From contig DMQW01000241.1 in NCBI GenBank assembly GCA_003455565.1, forward strand, positions 1 to 6,011: a stretch of DNA of 6,011 nt. Reading direction: 5' to 3'. The position numbers and the translations under genes were made by a program. The notes under the pieces are model-generated. The model was not told the origin of the DNA. It saw only the letters and a program-made list of their open reading frames with translations, and ran no database searches. This document shows, in pieces, positions 1-5,720 of the stretch. Position 1 is the first letter of the stretch. Every line of letters starts with the position of its first letter. This stretch comes from Limisphaerales bacterium (GTDB taxonomy: Bacteria; Verrucomicrobiota; Verrucomicrobiia; Limisphaerales; UBA11358).

Positions 1-49
1 ACGAGATGCTCAGGAGTCTCGTGGGCTCGGAGATGTGTATAAGAGACAG
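1..49 (+). other. Illumina Nextera i7 adapter left in the assembly (not genomic)
   Basis: Bases 1-7 are the end of the P7 flow-cell arm (ACGAGAT). Bases 8-15 are GCTCAGGA, which I recognise as the Nextera N704 i7 index in adapter orientation. Bases 16-30 are GTCTCGTGGGCTCGG, and bases 31-49 are the Tn5 mosaic end AGATGTGTATAAGAGACAG. The order and spacing match a library adapter exactly, so this is untrimmed sequencing adapter and genomic sequence begins at about base 50. The mosaic end should not be read as a natural Tn5 insertion, because the index and P7 remnant sit directly outside it. Confidence 0.98.
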
Positions 50-51
50 AT

Positions 52-783
52 CGAATTCTCATCGGCCATCATCACGGCTACATAGAGTTCGACATCGCGA
101 CTGGAAGAGTTGCGAAAGAATTCGCAGCACTCGAAGGCGTGACGGCGGCGCGGCGGCAGCCGAACGGGCACACGTTGATTGCGGGCGTGAATCTAGCCGG
201 CATCACGGGCGTGGTCGTGTTGGAGCTGGATGCGAACGACAAGGAAGTTCACCGCGCGATTTTTCCCGGCGACTACGTGCGGCTCATTCGCCAGACGAAT
301 AACGGAACTTATTTAATGTGCTGTAATGACCGCATCCGTGAAGGCTCGCGCGACGGGAAATATCTCCGTGAGTTTCCGGTCGAAGGTTTTTATCACGCTT
401 GGAAAGGGCTGCGATTGCCGAATGGAAATCTGATTGTCACGGCGGGCTACGGCGCGTTTGTGGTGGAGTTGTATGCGAACGGAAAAATCGTCCGCAAGTT
501 CGGCGGCAAGGAACAAGTGCCAGCGGAAGTGAATCCGTTTTTCTACGCGATGTTTCAATTGCTGTCCAACGGCCACATCGTGCTCGCGAACTGGCAGGGC
601 CACGGTCCAGGTTTCGGTCAGTCGGGAATTCAACTGTTGGAGTTCAACATCGAAGGCGAGATTGTCTGGTCATGGAGCAAGGCGGACTTGATTTCGTCGC
701 TGCAAGGCGTGCTCGTGCTGGATGGATTGGACACGACGAAATTGCACGATGAACGCAATGGTCTGATGGAGCCGGTTTCGTGA
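52..783 (+). CDS. Beta-propeller repeat protein, 5'-truncated by the contig end
   Basis: The frame is open from the first genomic codons after the adapter to a TGA at 781-783, giving 243 residues with no true start visible. An in-frame GTG at 139 could be taken as a start, but the residues before it (ILIGHHHGYIEFDIATGRV) look like part of the same repeat fold, so the gene begins upstream of the contig. Several repeats follow an 'NG-x-hydrophobic ... E-x-D/N-x-G-x-hydrophobic' pattern: PNGHTLIAG then LELDAND; NNGTYLM then RDGKYLREF; PNGNLIVTAG then VELYANGKIVRKF; SNGHIVLANWQGHG then LEFNIEGEIVWSW. This is typical of beta-propeller blades related to PQQ-like, NHL or arylsulfotransferase-type propellers. 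No catalytic residue can be assigned, and the N-terminus, including any signal peptide, is missing. The exact subfamily and substrate are unknown. It lies 78 nt upstream of the next gene on the same strand and may or may not share its transcript. Confidence 0.8.
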   Translation, partial: RILIGHHHGYIEFDIATGRVAKEFAALEGVTAARRQPNGHTLIAGVNLAGITGVVVLELDANDKEVHRAIFPGDYVRLIRQTNNGTYLMCCNDRIREGSRDGKYLREFPVEGFYHAWKGLRLPNGNLIVTAGYGAFVVELYANGKIVRKFGGKEQVPAEVNPFFYAMFQLLSNGHIVLANWQGHGPGFGQSGIQLLEFNIEGEIVWSWSKADLISSLQGVLVLDGLDTTKLHDERNGLMEPVS

Positions 784-861
784 GACACATTTTAGTTAAC
801 TGGTAAACCTGAAAACGACTTTACAACGAGATTCAACTCGACACTTTGCCATTAAACCAAC

Positions 862-1476
862 ATGAGAAATACATTTGCCGCCATTAAACTTGCGCTGCTG
901 TTAAGTTTTGGCTCTCTTCCGGCCTTTTCCACCGTTCCACTTTATGCGACCGATTTGGTGGAGCCGCTCGGCGACTTGAAAACCCTGTCTGGCTGGAGCG
1001 GCCTGGAGCCTGGCACCACCTTGAAAGTTCCCGGCGAGGCGGCGTTTGTTTATCCGAACGGACCGCGCGGCCAGTTCAAACACGGCTTCCGCGTGCTGAA
1101 CGACAGCGCCGCCGAGTGGCAGAATTTTTACGGCGTGCAGTTCGAGGCGAACCTGCCCGATGCGCGTGAGGTGGCACTGACGGCGACGATCGAGCGGGCG
1201 CGGCGCGGCAGTTCACCGGAGACGCCGGTGAACGGCGACGAAGCGCGCTTTCTCACCGTGATCGAGCCTTACGAAGACAAAGCGCTCGTGAAATCCGCCG
1301 TTGCCGTGAACGCAGACAAACTGCGCGTGGAATTGACAGACGGACGCGTGCAGGAAATCACGCTGAAGAACTTTGACGGCTCGGGCAAAGACATTGAAGC
1401 GCACATTGTCGAGACGAAGGACGGACAAGTCTTGCGCCAGGAATCCACCGTCGCAAGGGAGGCCGCTGCCAGATGA
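862..1476 (+). CDS. Secreted protein resembling the N- and C-terminal ends of a heparinase/lyase-type enzyme, no catalytic core
   Basis: The product is 204 residues. The N-terminus has a signal peptide (basic MRNTFAAIK, hydrophobic LALLLSFGSLPAF, likely cleavage near residues 23-30), so export is expected. Residues about 32-112 look like a beta-sandwich module (LSGWSGLEPG, then AEWQNFYGVQFEANLPDA). Residues about 127-196 resemble the C-terminal beta domain of heparinase II/III-like polysaccharide lyases (RFLTVIEPYED, then LRVELTDGRVQEITL). The helical catalytic domain that would normally lie between such modules is absent. The short link (residues about 112-127) coincides with a perfect 9-bp inverted repeat at 1211-1233. 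The protein could be a natural small secreted binding protein, or an internally deleted form of a larger enzyme. The family call rests on motif memory only. No clear Shine-Dalgarno precedes the ATG. The stop overlaps the start of the ThuA-like gene by ATGA. Confidence 0.6.
   Translation: MRNTFAAIKLALLLSFGSLPAFSTVPLYATDLVEPLGDLKTLSGWSGLEPGTTLKVPGEAAFVYPNGPRGQFKHGFRVLNDSAAEWQNFYGVQFEANLPDAREVALTATIERARRGSSPETPVNGDEARFLTVIEPYEDKALVKSAVAVNADKLRVELTDGRVQEITLKNFDGSGKDIEAHIVETKDGQVLRQESTVAREAAAR
1211..1233. repeat. Perfect 9-bp inverted repeat with 5-nt loop inside the secreted-protein gene
   Basis: GTTCACCGG at 1211-1219 is the exact reverse complement of CCGGTGAAC at 1225-1233, separated by AGACG. 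The hairpin is coding (RGSSPETPVNG region) and falls between the two recognisable halves of the protein. There is no following T-run, so it is not an intrinsic terminator. It may be a simple coding coincidence in GC-rich DNA, or it may mark a deletion or assembly-collapse point. Confidence 0.75.
1455..1462 (+). promoter_or_regulatory. Strong Shine-Dalgarno for the ThuA-like gene
   Basis: AAGGGAGG lies 10 nt before the ATG at 1473, inside the 3' end of the upstream gene. It is the only strong Shine-Dalgarno I see in this window; the GH43, symporter and GH39 starts lack one. It supports ATG 1473 as the start and suggests independent ribosome loading for the ThuA-like gene in addition to coupling through the ATGA overlap. 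Confidence 0.75.
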
Positions 1477-2111
1477 GTTTGCGCACTCTGGTTCTCTGCG
1501 ACGACACCTGGCATCCCGCTGAAACTATTCGGCGCGGGTTGACGGCGCTGGGCGATTGCGGCTTTGCCTTCGAGTTTCTCGAAGACGGCACAAAATGGTC
1601 GGCGGACGCGATGATAAATTTTCCGCTCGTCGTGCTGGCCAAGGCCAACATCACTTCCTCGACAGTGGAACGTCCGTGGCTCACGCCAGATTCGCAGCAG
1701 GTATTTCCCGATTATGTGCAGCGGGGCAACGGTCTGGTCGTGGTGCACGCCGACACTTCCCGTTACGACCAGCTTCCGGCGATGCTCGAATTGATTGGCG
1801 GCGCGTTTTTGCATCATCCCGATCAATGCGCCGTGACGGTGTCGCCCAAGCCCGGCCACCCGGCAGCGGTTGATGTTGCCCCGTTCACGTTGCGCGACGA
1901 GCATTATTTCATGGCGATGAATGATGCCTGCGTCGATGTCTTTCTTCATTCACGTTCTGAATACGGTGTGCAGCCGGCGGGTTGGACGCGCACTCAAGGC
2001 GAAGGACGGGTTTGTGTCCTGACGCCCGGCCATAACGAAGAAGTCTGGCTGCATCCGTCGTTTCAAAAGCTTTTGTTGAATGCCTTGCGTTGGACGGCGA
2101 AAACGAACTGA
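1473..2111 (+). CDS. ThuA-like domain protein (glutamine amidotransferase-like fold)
   Basis: The product is 212 residues, a single-domain length for the ThuA family (trehalose-utilisation-type proteins with a class I glutamine amidotransferase-like fold). Recognisable family segments are LVLCDDTWHP at the start, a GNGLVVVHAD stretch (about 86-94) at the position of the nucleophile elbow, GGAFLHHP (109-116), RDEHYFM (141-147), and the C-terminal GEGRVCVLTPGHNEEVW then HPSFQKLLLNALRW. The elbow has His-Ala instead of the nucleophilic Cys of true amidotransferases, so glutaminase activity is not expected; this is usual for ThuA-like proteins. No signal peptide is visible, so it is probably cytoplasmic. 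The family is tied to disaccharide and glycoside metabolism in some bacteria, but the reaction here is not known. It overlaps the upstream gene by ATGA, has a strong Shine-Dalgarno, and ends 4 nt before the GH43 start, which suggests a role in the same sugar pathway. Confidence 0.88.
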   Translation: MSLRTLVLCDDTWHPAETIRRGLTALGDCGFAFEFLEDGTKWSADAMINFPLVVLAKANITSSTVERPWLTPDSQQVFPDYVQRGNGLVVVHADTSRYDQLPAMLELIGGAFLHHPDQCAVTVSPKPGHPAAVDVAPFTLRDEHYFMAMNDACVDVFLHSRSEYGVQPAGWTRTQGEGRVCVLTPGHNEEVWLHPSFQKLLLNALRWTAKTN

Positions 2112-2115
2112 ATTC

Positions 2116-3762
2116 ATGGCGCAAATACAAAATCCAATTTTGCCCGGCTTTCATCCCGATCCGACCATTTGTCGCGTCGGCGATGATTACTATATCGCGA
2201 ACTCGACGTTTGAGTGGTTCCCCGGCGTGCCGATTCATCACTCGCGCGACTTGGTGAACTGGCGGCTTATCGGCCACGCGCTCACGCGACGGTCGCAGTT
2301 GGATTTGCGCGGCATCGCGGATTCGGGCGGAGTTTGGGCGCCGAGTTTAAGTTATCAGGACGGCCAATTCTGGCTCATCTACACGAACATCCGCACGTGC
2401 GGTTTGGGCAAGCCGTTCAAGGACATCGGAATTTATCTTACGACAGCGACGGACATTCGCGGACCGTGGTCAGACCCGATTGGGTTGAACTCAATTGGTT
2501 TTGACCCGTCGCTATTTCACGACGACGATGGGCGCAAGTGGCTCGTGAACATGATCTGGGATTTCCGCAAGGGGCGCCACCGCTTTGCTGGCATCGTCGT
2601 GCAGGAATACGACCACGCGCAACGCCAGCTCGTCGGGCCGATGCACAAGATTTTGGAGAAGGATCGCATCCTCACGGAAGGGCCGAACATTTACAAACGC
2701 GACGGCTGGTATTACCTGCTGCTCGCGGAGGGCGGCACGGGTTGGAACCATGGCATCTCGATGGCACGCTCGCGCAACGTCGCCGGACCATACGAACTCG
2801 ATCCGCAACCGAGTGTGCTTACTTCGCGCGATGACGCCACGCTGGCACTGCAAGAGGCTGGTCATGGCGAACTTGTCGAAACGCCCGCAGGCGAATGGTA
2901 TCTCGTGCATCTCGCGAGCCGTCCTTTGAAGACCGGCGCTGGACTCAACTCTTCTTCGCCGGACAAATCAGCTTCGGCGGATGCTCACGCCGGTCATCGT
3001 TGCGTGCTGGGGCGTGAGACGTGTTTGCAGCGCGTGGAGTGGAGCAAGGACGGCTGGCTGCGGCTGGCGACGGGCGAATCGAAGCCGCAAGCCTCGCTGC
3101 CGTTGCCGAAGGGCTTGTCTCTACAACCGTGGCCTGCGTTGCCGACGCGTGATGATTTTGATTCCGACAAACTTGATCTGCGGTGGAGTTCGCTGCGTGT
3201 GCCGGTGGATGAGTCATGGCTCTCGTTAACAGAGCGGCGCGGTTGGCTGCGATTGCGCGGGCGGGATTCGTTGTTCTCGTTGTTCACGCAAAGTCTGATC
3301 GCGCGGCGTGTCCAGCATTTCCAGTTTACCACCGAGACGTGTCTGGAATTTTCGCCGACGCACTACACGCAGATGGCCGGGCTGGTTTGTTACTACGACA
3401 CGCGCCAGCATTTTTATCTGCGCGTGACGCACGACGAGAAGCTTGGCAAAGTTCTTGGCATTGTGCTTGCCGACGATGGCGCATACGACGAACTCACCGA
3501 CAGTCAGATCGCCATCAACGATTGGAAGCAGGTTTTCCTCCGTGCGACGATTGACTGCGAGCGGCTGCAATTCAGCGCGTCGCCCGACGGAAAGACTTGG
3601 CAAAATATAGGCCCGTTGCTCGACATGTCCAAACTCTCGGACGACTACGGCAGCACGCTGCGTTTCACTGGCGCGATGATTGGCTTATGCGCGCAAGCTG
3701 TCGGCGGCACACACGCGCTCGCAGATTTTGATTACTTTGATTACCAGCCAGCCAAATCATGA
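2116..3762 (+). CDS. GH43 family beta-xylosidase / alpha-arabinofuranosidase-type enzyme, cytoplasmic
   Basis: The product is 548 residues, the usual length of two-domain GH43 beta-xylosidases. It starts with the family signature NPILPGFHPDP and shows the expected inverting catalytic triad: D15 in HPDP (general base), D130 in IGFDPSLFHDD (pKa modulator) and E188 in LTEGPNIYK (general acid). Further family marks are STFEWFPGVPIHHSRDLVNW, SGGVWAPSLSY, the GHGELVET segment with H250, and LGRETCLQRVEW. Residues about 1-320 form the five-bladed propeller, and about 340-548 the C-terminal beta-sandwich domain that shapes the active site in this subfamily. It would release xylose (possibly arabinose) from the ends of short xylo-oligosaccharides. 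No signal peptide is present, so it acts in the cytoplasm after import. I chose ATG 2116 over the in-frame ATG at 2080 because the earlier one adds 12 non-family residues and overlaps the ThuA-like gene. One loop (about 271-294, SSSPDKSASADA) is long and Ser/Ala/Asp-rich compared with relatives. The stop overlaps the symporter start by ATGA. Confidence 0.93.
   Translation: MAQIQNPILPGFHPDPTICRVGDDYYIANSTFEWFPGVPIHHSRDLVNWRLIGHALTRRSQLDLRGIADSGGVWAPSLSYQDGQFWLIYTNIRTCGLGKPFKDIGIYLTTATDIRGPWSDPIGLNSIGFDPSLFHDDDGRKWLVNMIWDFRKGRHRFAGIVVQEYDHAQRQLVGPMHKILEKDRILTEGPNIYKRDGWYYLLLAEGGTGWNHGISMARSRNVAGPYELDPQPSVLTSRDDATLALQEAGHGELVETPAGEWYLVHLASRPLKTGAGLNSSSPDKSASADAHAGHRCVLGRETCLQRVEWSKDGWLRLATGESKPQASLPLPKGLSLQPWPALPTRDDFDSDKLDLRWSSLRVPVDESWLSLTERRGWLRLRGRDSLFSLFTQSLIARRVQHFQFTTETCLEFSPTHYTQMAGLVCYYDTRQHFYLRVTHDEKLGKVLGIVLADDGAYDELTDSQIAINDWKQVFLRATIDCERLQFSASPDGKTWQNIGPLLDMSKLSDDYGSTLRFTGAMIGLCAQAVGGTHALADFDYFDYQPAKS
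2931..2995. repeat. 8-bp inverted repeat flanking the long loop of the GH43 gene
   Basis: GACCGGCG at 2931-2938 and CGCCGGTC at 2988-2995 are exact reverse complements, separated by 49 nt. The enclosed DNA encodes the Ser/Ala/Asp-rich loop between 'ASRPL' and 'LGRET', which appears longer than in related enzymes. Inside it, CTTCGCCGGA and CTTCGGCGGA are a near-perfect direct repeat. This may be the trace of a small in-frame insertion, or chance in GC-rich coding DNA. Confidence 0.5.
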
Positions 3763-5531
3763 TTACAACCTACGACTACATTATCATCGGGTTTTATCTG
3801 GTGTTCATGCTCGCCATCGGCGTGGTCTTCCGGCGGATGAGCAAGGACACGTCGGATTATTTTCGCGCGGGCGGCGCGATGCCGTGGTGGTTAACCGGCG
3901 TGTCGGCGTGGATTTTCAGTTTCAGCGCGTGGACGTTCACCGGGGCGGCGGGAAAAGTTTATGAAGCCGGCTTGCTTGTGCTGTGTGTGTTTTACGCGAC
4001 CATCCTGGCGCTGTGCGTGGCGCTGGCTTTCACTTGCCTGCGCTTCCGCCGGATGCGCGTCATCACCTGGATGGAAGCGGTGCGGCTGCGCTACGGCCCG
4101 TTCAACGAGCAGTTTTACACATGGATCAAGCTGCCGCTGCTGCTGCTGTTCGCCGGCGTGGGGTTGAATGCCATCGGCGTTTTCATGTCGGCGGTGTTTA
4201 AGATGGACATGAACACGATGCTCATCGTGCTGGGCGTGGTCGTGACGCTGGTGGCGTTTGCGGGCGGTTCCTGGGCGGTGCTGGCGAGCGATTTCGTGCA
4301 GGCATTTCTCATCGTCACGATCACTATTTCAACGGCGATCATGGTGCTGGCACGTCCTGAAATCGGCGGCATTCACGGACTCGTGGACAAAATTCCGTCG
4401 TCGCATTTCCATTGGACTGAAATGGCGCGGCCGGAACTGATCGTGCTGTGGCTGCTCGGCACGTTGTGGTTGAAATTTTCCGACGAGAACAACATGGAGC
4501 GCGCCACGATGTATCTGATGACGCGCAGCGACCGCGACGCGCGGCTGATGGTGTTGATCCCGCTGATCGGCACGTTGCTCGGTCCGCTGATCTGGTTCAT
4601 TCCCTCGCTGGCGGCGACGATCATGCACCCGAACCTCGCAGCGGAATTTCCCGCGCTCAAGCAACCGCACGAAGCCGCGTTCGTGTCCGTCGCAATGGAC
4701 GTGATGCCGCAGGGTTTGCTCGGCTTGCTGCTCTCCGCGATGCTCGGCGCAACGGTGACCAGCATGGACGCGGGCTTGAACAAGAACGTCGGCATCTGCA
4801 TCCGCAGCCTTTACAAACCGGTGTTCAAGCCGCACGCGTCGGAGAAGCATTTACTCATCGCCGGGAAAATCTGCACTCTGGTTTTCGGCGCGATCATCAT
4901 CCTGCTGGCAATCACGGTGAATCGCTTCCGCGAAACCAACCTGTTCGATTTCGTGAACCAGCTCGCCGCGAACCTGCTCATGCCGCTGGCGTTGCCGCTG
5001 ATTTACGGATTGTTCTACAAACGCACGCCCGGTTGGTCGGCGTGGAGCACGGCGCTCATTGCAGGCGCGGCTTCGTGGCTGCTTGGAAAGTATGTCACAC
5101 CGGAACTATTCCAACATTGGATGGGTTGGGAAAAACCATTGAACGGCGACGAAAAAACTTACCTCAAGCTCGCCATCACGACGTTGGGCGGAACGGTGAT
5201 TGTCGGTTCGGCCTGGTATTTCTTCACGAGCCTGTTCTACAAAGCGAGCCCACAGGCGGAACGCGAACGCGTGGATGCGTTCTTCACCAACCTCACGACG
5301 CCCGTGGACAAGCACGGCGTGGGTGGCGTGCAGACTGCCGTCTATAAACTTCTCGGCGCGCTGTGCCTGGTGTATGGCGTATTCATTCTGGCGCTGATGG
5401 CCATTCCGAATCGTTTTACCGGACGCCTCGCGTTCCTGTTTTGCGGCGGCGTGATGTTTGGTGTGGGCTTGACGCTCTTTCTGGCCTCAAAACGCAAAGC
5501 CCGCGAGGCCGCCACCACGCCACCTAAATAA
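3759..5531 (+). CDS. Sodium:solute symporter (SSS family), probable sugar importer
   Basis: The 590-residue membrane protein has about 13-15 hydrophobic helices, roughly at 6-24, 44-66, 72-94, 122-146, 152-170, 175-198, 225-242, 262-288, 308-335, 365-387, 394-418, 424-447, 468-493, 527-548 and 555-577. SSS family marks are the early SKDTSDYFRAGGAMPWW segment (28-44), FSAWTFTGAAG (55-65), FAGGSWAVLASDFVQ (167-181), and LSAMLGATVTSMDAGLN (325-341) with the conserved T-S-M-D near the expected Na+ site. Members import sugars, polyols, vitamins or organic acids using the sodium gradient. The adjacent GH43 gene makes short xylo- or arabino-oligosaccharides, or their monosaccharides, the likely cargo; that part is inference. 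The segment about 500-520 (ERVDAFFTNLTTPVDKHGVGG) followed by two extra helices forms a C-terminal extension. The start overlaps the GH43 stop (ATGA) and no Shine-Dalgarno is visible, so translation is probably coupled. Confidence 0.93.
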   Translation: MITTYDYIIIGFYLVFMLAIGVVFRRMSKDTSDYFRAGGAMPWWLTGVSAWIFSFSAWTFTGAAGKVYEAGLLVLCVFYATILALCVALAFTCLRFRRMRVITWMEAVRLRYGPFNEQFYTWIKLPLLLLFAGVGLNAIGVFMSAVFKMDMNTMLIVLGVVVTLVAFAGGSWAVLASDFVQAFLIVTITISTAIMVLARPEIGGIHGLVDKIPSSHFHWTEMARPELIVLWLLGTLWLKFSDENNMERATMYLMTRSDRDARLMVLIPLIGTLLGPLIWFIPSLAATIMHPNLAAEFPALKQPHEAAFVSVAMDVMPQGLLGLLLSAMLGATVTSMDAGLNKNVGICIRSLYKPVFKPHASEKHLLIAGKICTLVFGAIIILLAITVNRFRETNLFDFVNQLAANLLMPLALPLIYGLFYKRTPGWSAWSTALIAGAASWLLGKYVTPELFQHWMGWEKPLNGDEKTYLKLAITTLGGTVIVGSAWYFFTSLFYKASPQAERERVDAFFTNLTTPVDKHGVGGVQTAVYKLLGALCLVYGVFILALMAIPNRFTGRLAFLFCGGVMFGVGLTLFLASKRKAREAATTPPK

Positions 5532-5555
5532 CCATCCCAATCGGCAATCACTTCC

Positions 5556-5720
5556 ATGTCCATCGAACTTAAAACCAACGCCAGCGCCGCCGGCAAACCG
5601 TTGAAACATTTCTGGAATCTTTGTGTCGGTGCGGGCCGCGCCAACGAAGGTTTGCGCGCCGACTGGCAGGAGCAACTGCGCCTCGCCGTGAAGTAGTGCG
5701 GTTTCAAATACATCCGTTTC
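5556..5720 (+). pseudogene. 5' fragment of a GH39 beta-xylosidase-type gene, broken by in-frame TAG and lost 3' part
   Basis: An ATG 24 nt after the symporter stop opens a frame reading LKHFWNLCVGAGRANEGLRADWQ, the N-terminal signature of GH39 beta-xylosidases, which hydrolyse xylo-oligosaccharides with retention. After 46 codons it meets TAG at 5694-5696. The same frame continues CGFKYIRF right after the stop, which is the next conserved block of the family (usually a residue such as E, then CGF-x-Y-[VI]-R-F-HG). One base change, for example GAG to TAG, would explain the stop. After RF (about 5720) the expected HGL...DDM segment is missing and the frame no longer looks like GH39. The catalytic glutamates lie far downstream and are absent. 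The fragment is a pseudogene, a sequencing error followed by a chimeric join, or both. No Shine-Dalgarno is visible. Its position behind the symporter fits a xylan-use operon. Confidence 0.8.

Noticed and set aside
31..49. Tn5 mosaic end as evidence of a transposon
   Set aside because: It is directly preceded by the index and P7 remnant of a library adapter, so it is technical.
6..302. Open frame beginning in the first bases
   Set aside because: Its start lies in the sequencing adapter, and its frame is a shadow of the beta-propeller gene.
784..861. Possible terminator or promoter in the 78-nt gap
   Set aside because: Only a weak 4-bp stem (CGAG/CTCG at 827-840) and a GTTAAC palindrome are present; no T-run and no convincing -35/-10 pair at normal spacing.
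1269..1949. Long minus-strand open frame (226 codons)
   Set aside because: It lies opposite the secreted-protein and ThuA-like genes, both with clear family signatures; its translation is low-quality, as expected for antisense of GC-rich coding DNA.
2080..2115. Upstream in-frame ATG as the GH43 start
   Set aside because: It adds 12 residues (MPCVGRRKRTEF) that are antiphase reading of the ThuA-like C-terminus; the family N-terminus begins just after ATG 2116.
3723..3743. Short tandem-like repeat GATTTTGATTACTTTGATTAC
   Set aside because: It encodes DFDYFDY, the usual aromatic end of the GH43 C-terminal domain; no sign of a regulatory element.
4329..4850. Minus-strand open frame rich in His, Arg and Gln
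   Set aside because: It is the antisense of membrane-helix codons of the symporter; no family features.
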